From Cellulosimicrobium arenosum (GTDB lineage: Bacteria > Actinomycetota > Actinomycetes > Actinomycetales > Cellulomonadaceae): 64,000 nucleotides of DNA. Positions 33,898 through 51,250 of this stretch are shown piece by piece. A model generated the notes under the pieces. It was given only the letters and a program-made list of their open reading frames with translations. It did no database searches and was not told the origin of the DNA. The number at the start of each line of letters is the position of its first letter. Position 1 is the first letter of the stretch. The DNA lies in NCBI RefSeq assembly GCF_014837295.1, contig NZ_JACYHB010000001.1, positions 434,001 to 498,000 of the forward strand, read 5' to 3'. Both the position numbers and the translations under genes were made by a program.

Positions 33898-34776
33898 TCA
33901 GCCCGCGACGAACCGCCGCACGAGCGCGTCGCGGACCTCGGCGGTGACGCCGCAGGACACCAGGTACTCGTCGATCCCTCCGTGCTCGCGGCTCGCGAGC
34001 TCCCACGCGCTGGTCAGGTAGTCGGGCTCGACCGTGAGCAACGGCGCCAGCGCGGTCGGGTCCAGCCCGGGGATCGGCGGCAGCGTCGCCGCCAGCCCGT
34101 CGACCGCTGCAGCGCTCGCCAGGTACTCGTCCATCCGGTCCGCCTCGGCCACGCCGACCACGTGCTGCACGAGCGCGACCACCCACCCCGTGCGGTCCTT
34201 GCCCGCCGAGCAGTGCACGACGCTCGTGCCCGGCGCCTGCGCGACGTCCGCGAGCACGCGGCCCACGGTCGCGCGGATCCCGGGGTCCGTGACGAACGTC
34301 GCGTACACGCCCAGCATCATCGAGCGGGCGACGGCGGCCGGGTCGGGAGCGTCGACCAGACCCGCGATCAGCGCTCCCGGGTCCGCGGACGGTGCGCGGT
34401 CCCGCTCGGCGGATCCCGCTGCGCGCCCTGCGCCGACGGCCGGGTCCATCGCTCGCCGCACGACCTCGATCCCGCCGGGAACGGCGTCGGCGCCGTCGCG
34501 CCGCACCTCGTGCTCGCCCCGCAGGTCCAGGACCGTCCTCACACCGAGGGCCGACAGCACCTGGCCACCCTGCGCCGTCAGGCCGGCCAGGCTCGCGGTG
34601 CGCAGCAGCACCCCGGTCGCGAGCGGGCCGTCCGAGCCCCGCGGCACCGCGCGCCCGCCGACGTCCCGCGCGTTCCACGTGCCCGGGACGTCGATCGCTC
34701 CCGGAGCGCGTGAACCGGTACCCCCGGCGGCGGCAGGATGGACGTTCGCGCCGGTCGGGTCGGGTGCGCTGCTCAT
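33898..34776 (-). CDS. Tyrosine/serine protein phosphatase (PtpB-like)
   Basis: 292 residues. The phosphatase loop HCSAGKDRTG near residue 186 contains the C-x5-R motif with the extra Lys-Asp typical of the PtpB/Siw14-like atypical dual-specificity group. The N-terminal phrase IDVPGTWNARDVGGRAVPRG and LLRTASLAGLTAQG are also family features. It should dephosphorylate phosphotyrosine, phosphoserine or phosphoinositides; the substrate is unknown. It starts 34 bases after pyrF on the same strand and may be the last gene of the pyr transcript. The promoter of mihF lies just downstream. Confidence 0.88.
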   Translation of the reverse strand: MSSAPDPTGANVHPAAAGGTGSRAPGAIDVPGTWNARDVGGRAVPRGSDGPLATGVLLRTASLAGLTAQGGQVLSALGVRTVLDLRGEHEVRRDGADAVPGGIEVVRRAMDPAVGAGRAAGSAERDRAPSADPGALIAGLVDAPDPAAVARSMMLGVYATFVTDPGIRATVGRVLADVAQAPGTSVVHCSAGKDRTGWVVALVQHVVGVAEADRMDEYLASAAAVDGLAATLPPIPGLDPTALAPLLTVEPDYLTSAWELASREHGGIDEYLVSCGVTAEVRDALVRRFVAG

Positions 34777-34809
34777 GGACGGCAGTGTGTCAGGCGCGTC
34801 CGCGTGCCG

Positions 34810-35696
34810 CTACGCGGCGGACCGGCGCAGCGCCGCCGACGCCTCGGCGGCGGCGAGCCGCGCCGCCGCCCGCAGCGCGCCGACGTCCGGGCCCGCGCGC
34901 AGCACGCCGCGCGAGGACGACGCGAGCACCTGACGGCGCGCCGCACCGAACACCGCGGCGAGCTCTGCGGCGCCGCCTCCCTGCGCGCCGACACCGGGCG
35001 CGAGCAGCGGCCCGTTGACGGCGGCCAGGTCGGTGCCCGTGGTTGCCGCGGCGTCGCCGATCGTCGCGCCGACGACGAGACCGATCGATCCGAGCGGGTC
35101 GGCGTCCGCGTTGAGCGATGCCGCGTGCGCAGCCATGGTCGCGGCCACGCTGGCACCCGCCTCGCCGGTGCCACCACCCGTGCCACGGTCGGCGACCGTC
35201 CGGGCGTGCTGGACCTCGTGCCCCTCCTTGTTGGAGGTCAGGCACAGCACGAACAGACCGCGACCCGACGACAGCGCCAGGTCGACGGCTGGCGTGAGGG
35301 CCCCGAAACCGAGGTACGGAGACACCGTCAGGGCGTCCCCCGCGAGCGGCGAGCCGTCCCGGAGGAACGCCTCGGCGTACGCGGCCATCGTCGACCCGAT
35401 GTCGCCGCGCTTGGCGTCGACGACGACGAGCGTCCCTGCGGCGCGGGCGGCCGCGATCACGTCCTCCAGCGCCGCGAGCCCGCGAGAACCGTGCCGCTCG
35501 AAGAACGCCGCCTGCGGCTTGACCGCGGCCACCCGGCCGCCGACGGCCTCGACGACCCGCAGGCCGAACGTGCGCAGGCCCTCGGCGTCGTCCGGCAGGC
35601 CCCAGGCCTCGAGCAGGCCCGCGTGCGGGTCGATGCCCACGCACAGCGGCCCGTGGTCGTCCATCGCGGCCGCGAGGCGTGCACCGAACGGCTCGT

Positions 35697-35700
<4 letters not shown>
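34810..35700 (-). CDS. pyrF: Orotidine-5'-phosphate decarboxylase, type 2
   Basis: 296 residues from GTG 35700, overlapping the carB stop by four bases. The [18 protein letters not shown] motif carries the catalytic Lys-Asp set of the longer PyrF type 2 found in actinobacteria; [18 protein letters not shown] and [14 protein letters not shown] are also diagnostic. It makes UMP. Last pyrimidine enzyme in the operon; pyrE and pyrD are not in this window. Confidence 0.96.
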
Positions 35701-39026
<3,326 letters not shown>

Positions 39027-39029
39027 GGG

Positions 39030-40214
39030 TCAGTTCTCCTTGCTGGTCATGAGCTCGACGAAGCGGTCGAAGAGGTAGGCGGCGTCATGGGGGCCCGCCG
39101 CGGCCTCGGGGTGGTACTGGACGGAGAACGCGGGCAGGTCGAGGCACTCGAGCCCTTCGACCACCTGGTCGTTCAGCCCGACGTGGGAGACGACGACGCG
39201 TCCGTAGCGGCCGTCGTCGTGCGGGGCCGTGGACTCACCCTCGAGGGGGGCGTCGACGGCGAAGCCGTGGTTGTGCGCCGTGACCTCGACGGTGCGGGTG
39301 CGCCGGTCCATGACCGGCTGGTTGATGCCCCGGTGGCCGTAGGCGAGCTTGTACGTGCCGTAGCCGAGGGCGCGGCCGAGGATCTGGTTGCCGAAGCAGA
39401 TGCCGAAGAAGGGTGTGCGCCGGTCCAGCACACCGCGCAGGAGCTCCACCTCGTGGGTCGCCGCGGCGGGGTCGCCGGGGCCGTTGGAGAAGAACACGCC
39501 GTCCGGCTCGAGGGCGTCGATCTGCTCGTTCGTGGCCGCGGCCGGCACGACGTGCACCCGGACGCCGCGTTCCGCGAGCCGCTGCGGGGTCATCGACTTG
39601 ATGCCCAGGTCGACCGCGACGACGGTCGCGACCGGCGTGCCGTCGGGCGTCGAGCCCTCGACCGGCTCGACGACGTACGCCGTGTCGGTGCTGACCTCCT
39701 GGGCGAGGTCGGCGCCGGACATGGCGGGCGCCCGGCGGACCTCGGCGACGAGGTCCTCGTCGGTGCGGGCCCGCCCGTCGCGCACGAGCGCGTCGCCGGA
39801 GAAGATGCCGGCGCGCATGACGCCGAGCTCGCGCAGGTGCCGGGTGAGGGCGCGGGTGTCGACGTCGCTGATGCCGACGACGCCCTGGTCCTCGAGCTCG
39901 TCGTCGAGGCTCCGCTGCGAGCGCCAGCTCGACGCGCGACGCGCTGGGTCGCGCACGACGTACCCGGCGACCCAGATCCGGCCTGACTCCCGGTCCTCGT
40001 CGTTCACGCCGGTGTTGCCGATGTGCGGCGCGGTCATCACGACGATCTGGCGGTGGTAGGACGGGTCGGTGAGCGTCTCCTGGTAACCGGTCATGCCGGT
40101 GTTGAAGACGATCTCGCCCACGGTGGTGCCGCGCGCGCCGTAGGCGCGTCCGCTGTGCACCGTGCCGTCCTCGAGGACGAGCAGGGCCCGGTCGGGGTTT
40201 GCGGTGGTGGTCAC
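39030..40214 (-). CDS. carA: Carbamoyl-phosphate synthase small subunit
   Basis: 394 residues from GTG 40214, overlapping the membrane-protein stop by four bases. The N-terminal CPSase domain ([35 protein letters not shown]) is followed by a class I glutamine amidotransferase. The nucleophile is in [11 protein letters not shown] near 270, and the His-Glu pair is in [11 protein letters not shown] near 365. It releases ammonia from glutamine for CarB. Confidence 0.97.
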   Translation of the reverse strand: MTTTANPDRALLVLEDGTVHSGRAYGARGTTVGEIVFNTGMTGYQETLTDPSYHRQIVVMTAPHIGNTGVNDEDRESGRIWVAGYVVRDPARRASSWRSQRSLDDELEDQGVVGISDVDTRALTRHLRELGVMRAGIFSGDALVRDGRARTDEDLVAEVRRAPAMSGADLAQEVSTDTAYVVEPVEGSTPDGTPVATVVAVDLGIKSMTPQRLAERGVRVHVVPAAATNEQIDALEPDGVFFSNGPGDPAAATHEVELLRGVLDRRTPFFGICFGNQILGRALGYGTYKLAYGHRGINQPVMDRRTRTVEVTAHNHGFAVDAPLEGESTAPHDDGRYGRVVVSHVGLNDQVVEGLECLDLPAFSVQYHPEAAAGPHDAAYLFDRFVELMTSKEN

Positions 40215-40783
40215 TGGTCTTCCTTGTCGGTCGGGTCTGCGAGGTCCTGGAGGGCGGCGAGCAGGCGGGGCACGTCGTCGTGGTGTCGGGGCATGAGGCC
40301 GGTGTCGAGGCGCACGGGCTCGGGTGCGTCGGACGCCGCCGTACCCGTGGCCGCGACCGGGTCGCCCGGTACCTGCCAGGTCACGACGACGATCGCGTCC
40401 TTGCCCACGAACTTGCCGGCCATGCCGGGTGAGAGGGCGCCGGCGCGCACGGCGTCCGCGGGGATCCACAGGTCGGGTGCCCCCGCGCGTGCGACGTGCA
40501 CGCCGTCGTCGTGCACGGTGACGGTGGCGCGCGACCGGTCGCCGAGCCCGTGGGCGCCGACGCGGGCGAGCCAGTCGCCCGCGAGGGTGCTCACGACGTA
40601 CAGCGCGTCGACCGGGTCGAGCACGACGGCGCCACGGTCGGCCTCGCCCGGCACGGCCGGTGGTGCCGGGACGATACCGCGCGTGCGGCGCGCGAGCCGG
40701 CGCCGGCCGGTCAGCACGAGTGCGAGCAGCACGACACCGAGGACGACCCACAGGCCGACCGCGACGGGGACGGGCATGCTCAC
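40211..40783 (-). CDS. Conserved membrane protein of the pyrimidine operon (Rv1382-like)
   Basis: 190 residues from GTG 40783 (ATG 40777 is an alternative). One N-terminal membrane helix ([19 protein letters not shown]) and a basic stop-transfer lead to a cytoplasmic domain. That domain contains [40 protein letters not shown] and [13 protein letters not shown], a beta-rich fold that resembles PH-like domains. A membrane protein occupies this place between pyrC and carA in many actinobacteria, including Rv1382 of M. tuberculosis. Its function is unknown. Overlaps of four bases on both sides imply strict co-expression with the pathway. Confidence 0.85.
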   Translation of the reverse strand: MSMPVPVAVGLWVVLGVVLLALVLTGRRRLARRTRGIVPAPPAVPGEADRGAVVLDPVDALYVVSTLAGDWLARVGAHGLGDRSRATVTVHDDGVHVARAGAPDLWIPADAVRAGALSPGMAGKFVGKDAIVVVTWQVPGDPVAATGTAASDAPEPVRLDTGLMPRHHDDVPRLLAALQDLADPTDKEDQ

Positions 40784-42119
40784 GCGCCCACCTCCGCGGG
40801 GTCGACGGGTTCGCCGTCGAGCACGGTCGCGCGGCCGCGCAGGAACGTCGCGACGACCCGGCCGGGCAGCTCGCGGCCCTGGAAGGGGGTGTTGTCGCTC
40901 CCCGTGACCTGCTCGGCCCCGTCGACGACCCGTCGCGCGGCCGGGTCGACGAGCGTCACGTTGGCGGGCTCGCCCTCGGCGAGGGGCCGGCCCTGCGCGC
41001 TCGGGCCGGTCTCGATGCGGCCGATCCGGGCCGGCGCGGCGGACAGCACGCGTGCGACGTCGGCCCACGTGATGCGGCCGGTGTCGACCATGGTGTCCTG
41101 CACGACGCTCAGCGCGGTCTCCAGCCCCGTCATGCCGAACGCGGCGGCGGCCCACTCGCAGTCCTTGTCCTCGCGCGTGTGCGGCGCGTGGTCGGTCGCG
41201 ACGATGTCGATCGTGCCGTCGGCGAGGCCGGCCCGCACGGCCTCGACGTCGGCCGCGGTCCGCAGCGGCGGGTTGACCTTGAAGGTGGGGTCGTAACCGC
41301 GCGCGAGGTCGTCCGTCAGGACGAGGTGGTGCGGCGTGACCTCCGCCGTGACGTCGATCCCGCGCGCCTTGGCCCAGCGCACGATCTCGACGGACCCGGC
41401 GGTGGACAGGTGGCACACGTGCAGGCGCGAGCCGACGTGCTCGGCGAGGAGCACGTCGCGCGCGATGATCGCCTCCTCCGCGACCGCGGGCCAGCCCGCG
41501 AGGCCGAGCTCGGCGGACACGACGCCCTCGTTCATCTGGGCGCCCTCGGTCAGGCGCGGCTCCTGCGCGTGCTGGGCCACCACGCCGTCGAACGCCTTGA
41601 CGTACTCCAGCGCGCGACGCATGAGGATGGGGTCCGCGACGCACTTCCCGTCGTCCGAGAAGACGCGCACGCGGGCCGCGGAGTCGGCCATGGCGCCGAG
41701 CTCGGCGAGCTGTGCGCCCGCGAGCCCGACGCTCACGGCGCCCACCGGGTGCACGTCCACCCAGCCGGCGTCGCGACCGATGCGCCACACCTGCTCGACG
41801 ACGCCCGCGGTGTCTGCGACGGGGGTCGTGTTCGCCATCGCGTGGACCGCGGTGAAGCCGCCCGCGGCGGCGGCGCGCGTGCCGGAGGTGATGGTCTCGG
41901 CGTCCTCGCGGCCCGGCTCGCGCAGGTGCGTGTGCAGGTCGACCAGGCCGGGCAGGGCGACGAGGCCGGTCGCGTCGACGACGACGGTCGCGTCGTCCGC
42001 GGGCGCTGCTCCGGCCGGCAGGACGCGGGCGACCACGCCGTCGGCCAGGACGAGGTCAACGGGGTCGCCGCCCAGCGGGCGTGCGCCGCGCAGGACGTAC
42101 GTGGTGGTCTCGGCGCTGG

Positions 42120-42123
<4 letters not shown>
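40780..42123 (-). CDS. pyrC: Dihydroorotase
   Basis: 447 residues, class I type. Zinc-binding [10 protein letters not shown] near 60, the DDGKCV segment near 155 and the metal ligand region TDHAPHTRE near 312 are intact. It closes carbamoyl aspartate to dihydroorotate. The GTG start overlaps pyrB by four bases. Confidence 0.97.
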
Positions 42124-44017
<1,894 letters not shown>

Positions 44018-44437
44018 TCAGGCGGTGATCGTCGGCTTCATCTCGGTGATGCGCGCGAGCAGGCCGTTGACGAACGACGGCGAGTCGTCGGTCGACAGCT
44101 CGCGCGCGAGGTCGACCGCCTCGTCGATCGCGACGACGTCGGGGACGTCGTCGTTGTAGACGATCTCCCAGCCGCCGATGCGCAGCAGCGCCCGGTCGAC
44201 GGACGGCATGCGCTCGAGGGTCCACCCGTGCGAGTAGGTCTGGATCAGCTCGTCGATGCGGTCACGGTGCTCGAGCACGCCCTCGACGATCTCCACCGCG
44301 TACTGCGGGAGCGCGGTCTGCGCCGCGCCCGGGTCGGCGACGCGCTCGGCGAGGAGCGTCGTCGGGTCCACCTGGCGCTGCTCCGCCTCGAAGAGGACGT
44401 CGAGCGCGCGCTTGCGCGCCTTGGTGCGTGCGGCCAT
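44018..44437 (-). CDS. nusB: Transcription antitermination factor NusB
   Basis: 139 residues of the all-helical NusB fold: RTKARKRALDVLFEAEQRQV at the N-terminus, IDELIQTYSHGWTLERMP near 80 and ALLRIGGWEIVYNDDVPDVV. It binds boxA RNA with NusE and supports rRNA transcription. It lies 28 bases after efp on the same strand, the usual efp-nusB order. Confidence 0.96.
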   Translation of the reverse strand: MAARTKARKRALDVLFEAEQRQVDPTTLLAERVADPGAAQTALPQYAVEIVEGVLEHRDRIDELIQTYSHGWTLERMPSVDRALLRIGGWEIVYNDDVPDVVAIDEAVDLARELSTDDSPSFVNGLLARITEMKPTITA

Positions 44438-44465
44438 GTCAGTCGGCTGTCTCTCGGTCGCCCGG

Positions 44466-45029
44466 TCAGTCGTTCACGCGGCCGAGGTACGACCCGGCGC
44501 GCGTGTCGACCTTGACCTTGGTGCCCTGCTCGAGGAACAGGGGAACCTGGATCTGCGCGCCCGTCTCGAGCGTCGCCGGCTTGGTGCCACCCGTCGAACG
44601 GTCGCCCTGCAGACCGGGCTCGGTGTAGGTGACCTCGAGCACGACCGAGGCGGGCAGCTCGACGTACAGCGGCTGGCCGTCGTTGGTGGCGACCAGGACG
44701 TTCTGGCCCTCGAGGATGTAGTTCTTCGCGTCGCCCACGACCTCCGGGGTGATCATGATCTGGTCGTAGGTGTCGGTGTCCATGAAGACGTAGTCGGCCC
44801 CGTCCATGTACAGGTACTGGTAGTCGCGGCGGTCCACGTTCGCCGTCTCGATCTTCAGTCCCGCGTTGAAGGTCCGGTCGACGGTCTTGCCGGACGTGAC
44901 GTTCTTCATCTTCGTCCGGACGAACGCGCCACCCTTGCCGGGCTTGACGTGCTGGAACTCGATCACGGTCCACAGCTGGCCGTCGATCCGGAGCACGGTG
45001 CCGTTCTTGATGTCGTTGGTCGTCGCCAC
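44466..45029 (-). CDS. efp: Elongation factor P
   Basis: 187 residues. It relieves ribosome stalling at polyproline. Three beta-barrel domains are recognisable: KOW-like (1-65) with the loop [16 protein letters not shown], the OB domain (66-130; [20 protein letters not shown]) and a second OB ending [10 protein letters not shown]. The loop tip is lysine in PGKGG, but the modification enzymes EpmA/B are not in the window. AGGAAG precedes GTG 45029. Confidence 0.97.
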   Translation of the reverse strand: MATTNDIKNGTVLRIDGQLWTVIEFQHVKPGKGGAFVRTKMKNVTSGKTVDRTFNAGLKIETANVDRRDYQYLYMDGADYVFMDTDTYDQIMITPEVVGDAKNYILEGQNVLVATNDGQPLYVELPASVVLEVTYTEPGLQGDRSTGGTKPATLETGAQIQVPLFLEQGTKVKVDTRAGSYLGRVND

Positions 45030-45177
45030 GTTCGTCTTCCTGTCGCAGGGTCTCGGGGCCCGTCCTGTCGAGGCTCAGCCAGGTCGAGCGACGCAGGATC
45101 GCGCACTGCGGTGCGCGGGTCCGCGAGGACGTGCGGCGCACGAGGAGGGGCGGAGCGGCAGACGGGCCTCGTCGATC

Positions 45178-45636
45178 CTACCGGAGTGCGCCGAGCACGG
45201 CGTCGGCGATCACCCCGACGAGCGCCGCCCACGTCATCGACGCGAGCGTGCCGACGACGAACCGCTCCGACGCGACCGGGTGCTCGCGCAGCTCCGGGTA
45301 GCGCCCCAGCCCCTTGATCGCGACGACGAACGCGATACCGGAGGGGTATCCCGCGAGCAGGCACCCGGTGATCGCGAAGCGCTCGAGCAGGCCGATCCAC
45401 GTGCCGCCCCGCAACGCCTCGACCGCCTCTGCCCCGATCGTCCCGGTCGCGGGCGGCGGCGGCACGGGCAGCGCGGCCGGGTCGACGGCGCGCCGTCCGG
45501 GCCGTCCGGGCCGTCCGGGCCGCGAGGCGGCGCGCAGGACTCCCTGGGTGACGGGCGCTCCCGCGAGCACGCTCACCGCGAGCGCCACCACCCACACGAG
45601 CACGGTCCACAGCACGGTCACCGGTTCGATCGTCAC
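45178..45636 (-). CDS. Membrane protein paired with SatD (DUF3307-like C-terminal region)
   Basis: 152 residues from GTG 45636, overlapping the satD stop by four bases. A first membrane helix (TVLWTVLVWVVALAVSVLAG) is followed by a Gly-Arg-Pro linker encoded by 9-bp repeats. Next is a conserved-looking membrane region GGTWIGLLERFAITGCLLAG, then FVVAIKGLGRYPE and FVVGTLASMTWAALVGVIAD. The G-x-W-I-G-x-L-E-R, A-I-K-G-L-x-R and GTL-S patterns resemble the C-terminal part of DUF3307 membrane proteins, which I recall as partners of SatD. Function unknown. It ends with TAG, which starts a possible -10 (TAGGAT) for efp. Confidence 0.75.
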   Translation of the reverse strand: MTIEPVTVLWTVLVWVVALAVSVLAGAPVTQGVLRAASRPGRPGRPGRRAVDPAALPVPPPPATGTIGAEAVEALRGGTWIGLLERFAITGCLLAGYPSGIAFVVAIKGLGRYPELREHPVASERFVVGTLASMTWAALVGVIADAVLGALR

Positions 45637-46238
45637 GCGTCGGCCTCCCCCAGCAGTCTGGCGACGACGGGTCGCGCCCCCGTCTCCTCGGACCAGAGCG
45701 CGGAGCGCAGCCTCTGGCTCACCGCCTGCTCGCTGATGCCGAGCAGACGTGCCACATCCTTCTGGCTGCCACCCACACGCGCGAGCGTGTCGACCGCCTC
45801 CCACCCGTTCGCGGTGCGGCGCGCGGCGACCGCGGCGAGCAGGCGCAGCAGGGCCTCGACCTCGTCCCCTCCCCCGGCCCGGCCGCCGCGCACGGCCACC
45901 GGTTCCGTCGCGGAGCGGGACTTGGCCTGCTCGACGGCGTCGCGTGCGTGGACGAACGCCTCGCCGGACGCCTCGCGGGACACCGCGGGCAGCGGCTCGT
46001 CGACGGCCCCGATGCCCAGGCCCACGCTCCATCCGCCGTCGCGCAGGAGGTCGAGGACCAGGTCGACGACGGTCGTGGCGTCGTCGAGCACGCCCTGGAC
46101 CTCGTCACCCACGGTGCGCTCGAAACCGAGCACGACGCCGGGACGCCCGGAGAGCCGGCCGGCGACGTGGCGCAGCAGCCCGGGCACGCGGTCGGGTCGA
46201 CCGGTGCTGGCGCGCTGGTCCACGGTGAGCACGAACAT
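45633..46238 (-). CDS. SatD-family regulator with C-terminal helix-turn-helix
   Basis: 201 residues. The N-terminal part starts MFVLTVDQRASTGR and continues GFERTVGDEVQGVLDDATT near 40; the G-D-E-x-Q-G motif is characteristic of SatD proteins. The C-terminal part (about 130-195) holds a helix-turn-helix: VGGSQKDVARLLGISEQAVS, like a sigma region 4 or LuxR-type reader. SatD was named in a Streptococcus acid-tolerance operon; its molecular role is not settled. ATG 46238 has no ribosome binding site and lies six bases after a well-formed -10 element. Two 20-bp palindromes overlap that promoter, suggesting autoregulation (inference). Confidence 0.75.
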   Translation of the reverse strand: MFVLTVDQRASTGRPDRVPGLLRHVAGRLSGRPGVVLGFERTVGDEVQGVLDDATTVVDLVLDLLRDGGWSVGLGIGAVDEPLPAVSREASGEAFVHARDAVEQAKSRSATEPVAVRGGRAGGGDEVEALLRLLAAVAARRTANGWEAVDTLARVGGSQKDVARLLGISEQAVSQRLRSALWSEETGARPVVARLLGEADA

Positions 46239-46240
46239 GC

Positions 46241-46260
46241 ATCAAGGCTACATGGTTGAT
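46241..46260. promoter_or_regulatory. Operator-like palindrome 1 of the satD promoter
   Basis: ATCAA-N10-TTGAT, 20 bp, spanning the -10 element (46245-46250) and ending three bases before the satD start codon. The half sites are the same as in palindrome 2. Confidence 0.7.
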
Positions 46261-46273
46261 AGAGCATCATCAA
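46245..46273 (-). promoter_or_regulatory. satD promoter (TTGATG-N17-TAGCCT), leaderless
   Basis: Minus strand: TTGATG at 46268-46273, 17-base spacer, TAGCCT at 46245-46250, six bases to ATG 46238. Both core elements lie inside palindromes, so a bound repressor would cover them. Confidence 0.7.
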
Positions 46274-46288
46274 GCCTTGCAGCTTGAT
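46269..46288. promoter_or_regulatory. Operator-like palindrome 2 of the satD promoter
   Basis: ATCAAG-N8-CTTGAT, a perfect 6-bp inverted repeat of 20 bp total, overlapping the -35 element. Its centre is 28 bp from that of palindrome 1. Confidence 0.75.
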
Positions 46289-46322
46289 AGCCACCGATCT
46301 AGGCGGGGAGGTTGATCGTGGA

Positions 46323-46769
46323 TCAGGCCGCGAGACGCGCCGCGACGGCTTCCAGCGCAAGGCGGTAGGAGTCGAACCCGAATCCCGCGACGGTGCCCGT
46401 GGCGACCGCGCCCACGACCGAGTGGTGGCGAAAGGACTCCCGCGTGGCGGGATTGCTCAGGTGCACCTCGACCAGCAGCAGTCCCGACGTCGTGACCTGC
46501 GCCGCGGCGTCGCGCACCGCGTACGAGTAGTGCGTGAACGCCGCCGGGTTGAGCACCACGTGGGCGCGCGCGTCCACGGCCTCGTGCAGCCAGCCCACGA
46601 GCTCGGACTCGTCGTCGGTCTGGCGGACCTCGACCTCCAGGTCGAGCGCCTCGCCCCACGCGGCACCGGACCGTCGCAGGTCGGCCATGGACGCCGAGCC
46701 GTAGATCTCCGGCTCGCGGACGCCGAGCCGGCCGAGGTTGGGTCCGTTGAGGACAAGAACGCGTGTCAT
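46323..46769 (-). CDS. aroQ: 3-dehydroquinate dehydratase, type II
   Basis: 148 residues. It removes water from 3-dehydroquinate in the shikimate pathway. VLVLNGPNLGRLGVREPEIY at the start carries the active-site tyrosine/arginine loop; NPAAFTHYSYAVRDA near 75 and VEVHLSNPATRESFRHHS near 100 (catalytic His) are conserved. It forms dodecamers in the family. TAGGCT ends six bases before ATG 46769, so it may be transcribed independently of aroCKB. Confidence 0.97.
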   Translation of the reverse strand: MTRVLVLNGPNLGRLGVREPEIYGSASMADLRRSGAAWGEALDLEVEVRQTDDESELVGWLHEAVDARAHVVLNPAAFTHYSYAVRDAAAQVTTSGLLLVEVHLSNPATRESFRHHSVVGAVATGTVAGFGFDSYRLALEAVAARLAA

Positions 46770-46775
46770 GGGGCG

Positions 46776-46781
46776 AGCCTA
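46776..46781 (-). promoter_or_regulatory. Putative -10 element (TAGGCT) of aroQ
   Basis: Fits TAnnnT with six bases to ATG 46769; no clear -35. Suggests a leaderless aroQ mRNA. Confidence 0.4.
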
Positions 46782-46845
46782 GCCACTCGGGACAGGACCG
46801 TGACCTGGCGGCCACCGGCCGCGGCGCGTCCGGCGGGTCGTGTCG

Positions 46846-47433
46846 TCAGGAATGGGGAGAGAGGTCCGGCGTCGGGCGGCGGGGCGCGCGGCGCGGCGGC
46901 CGCTCCTCGTCGCTCAGCCGCACGGTCCGCGCCCAGCGGACCCGCCCCTGCGCAGAGAACCGTGCCGGGCCGCCACCCCGCCCGTCCTCGTCGAGCCGGA
47001 AGATCTCGACCGTCACCGGTCCCTTCAGCGCGCGCGGCGGGACGAGCTCGGCGTGCAGGAACCGCGCGAACGGCACCGGCACGAGCTCGGCCGACAGCTC
47101 GACGACCGTCGCACGGTTCGTCGTCTCGGGACTGCCCCGGCCGGTGCCCGTCCAGCGCACCACCGGCACCGCGTCGACCGCACGCCGCCAGTGCCGGCGC
47201 GTGCCCGCCCACCGCACGAACCAGCCGGCGCCGAACCCGAGGAACAACGCCGCGAAGACCGCGGCGGCGGGCCGGGCCGGGCCGGGGAGCAGCACGGCGA
47301 CCACGACGGACCCGAGTCCCAGCGTCGCGAGCAGGACCACGAGGAACAGGGGCCCCCGCTCGTCCTGGCGGCGCAGCCGCTCGAGGTCGGGATCCGGGAG
47401 CGGCGCGTCCTCGACAGGGGGCTCGCCGGTCAT
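46846..47433 (-). CDS. Unknown two-helix membrane protein in the aro cluster
   Basis: 195 residues from ATG 47433, four bases after the aroB stop. A short acidic N-terminus leads to two membrane helices (FLVVLLATLGLGSVVVAVLL and AAAVFAALFLGFGAGWFVRW). A cytoplasmic domain follows with AVPVVRWTGTGRG-like strands, ATVVELSAELVPVPFARFLH and VTVEIFRLDEDG. The C-terminal 25 residues are Arg/Pro-rich. I recognise no family. Tight spacing to aroB makes co-transcription likely, but nothing suggests an enzymatic role in chorismate synthesis. Confidence 0.75.
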   Translation of the reverse strand: MTGEPPVEDAPLPDPDLERLRRQDERGPLFLVVLLATLGLGSVVVAVLLPGPARPAAAVFAALFLGFGAGWFVRWAGTRRHWRRAVDAVPVVRWTGTGRGSPETTNRATVVELSAELVPVPFARFLHAELVPPRALKGPVTVEIFRLDEDGRGGGPARFSAQGRVRWARTVRLSDEERPPRRAPRRPTPDLSPHS

Positions 47434-47437
47434 CGGC

Positions 47438-50402
<2,965 letters not shown>

Positions 50403-50531
50403 GTCGGTCATCTTCCCACGGTGGCGCGCCCGGTCCGTCGGGCGCCCGCAGTACGGACCGGCGCCCCGGTGCGGACCTGTCCGCGAACGGGTGGGCTGTG
50501 GACGACGTCGGCGCACCCGGGGCCCCCGCGC

Positions 50532-50537
50532 TACGGT
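50532..50537 (+). promoter_or_regulatory. Putative -10 element (TACGGT) of the prepilin peptidase gene
   Basis: Ends six bases before GTG 50544, matching the leaderless pattern and deciding the start. Confidence 0.45.
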
Positions 50538-50543
50538 GCCCGC

Positions 50544-51239
50544 GTGGGGGACGGGACCAGGTCGGACCGAGCGGCGACAGCGGCAGCGGCAGCCATGCCG
50601 CCGGGAGCGGGCGGGTCGACGGCGGACGGCGACGCGCCCGCGCGCCGTGGCGTGCGCTCCGAGGCCCGGATCGCCGGCCGGACGGGCCTGGTCCTCGCGG
50701 TCGGCGCCGCGCTCGCCACGGGCGCGTGGTGCGCGATGACAGGCGTACCCGGCGTCGGGGCAGCGGCAGCGCTCGTGCTCGTGGCGGTGGCCGGGGCGCT
50801 CCTGGCCGTGATCGACGCGCGCACGCACCGGCTCCCGGACGTGCTCGTGCTGCGGTCGTGGGTCGCGGTCCTGGTGCTGCTCGCGCTCGGTGCGCTCGTG
50901 CACGGCACGCCGACGACGCTCGGCCGGGCGGCGCTCGGCGGCGCGGTCGCCTTCTGTGCCTACGCCGCCCTCCGGCTCGCGTACCCGCCGGGGCTCGGGT
51001 TCGGCGACGTCAAGCTCGCCGGCCCGCTCGGCACCGCCCTCGCCGGCCTCGGCTGGGCCGAGCTCGCCGTCGGGCTGCTGCTCCCGTTCCTGCTGGGCGG
51101 CGTGTGGTCCCTGGTCCTGCTCGCGAGCCGCCGGGCCGACCGGAGGACCGCCGTGCCGTTCGGCCCGTTCATGGTGCTCGGCGGAGCGCTGGGAGCCGTC
51201 GTCGGACCGACAGTCGTCTCTGCCTACGCGCTGACCTGA
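50544..51239 (+). CDS. Prepilin peptidase (A24 family)
   Basis: 231 residues from GTG 50544; ATG 50594 is a shorter option. About six membrane helices. The two catalytic aspartates of the A24 aspartyl proteases are in [11 protein letters not shown] near residue 90 and GFGDVKL near residue 155. There is no N-terminal cysteine-rich methylase domain, so it is the short form found in actinobacteria. It should cleave type IV or Tad-type prepilins at the membrane; no pilin genes are nearby. Position matches Rv2551c of M. tuberculosis. Confidence 0.88.
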   Translation: MGDGTRSDRAATAAAAAMPPGAGGSTADGDAPARRGVRSEARIAGRTGLVLAVGAALATGAWCAMTGVPGVGAAAALVLVAVAGALLAVIDARTHRLPDVLVLRSWVAVLVLLALGALVHGTPTTLGRAALGGAVAFCAYAALRLAYPPGLGFGDVKLAGPLGTALAGLGWAELAVGLLLPFLLGGVWSLVLLASRRADRRTAVPFGPFMVLGGALGAVVGPTVVSAYALT

Positions 51240-51250
51240 CCTGCTCGGAC

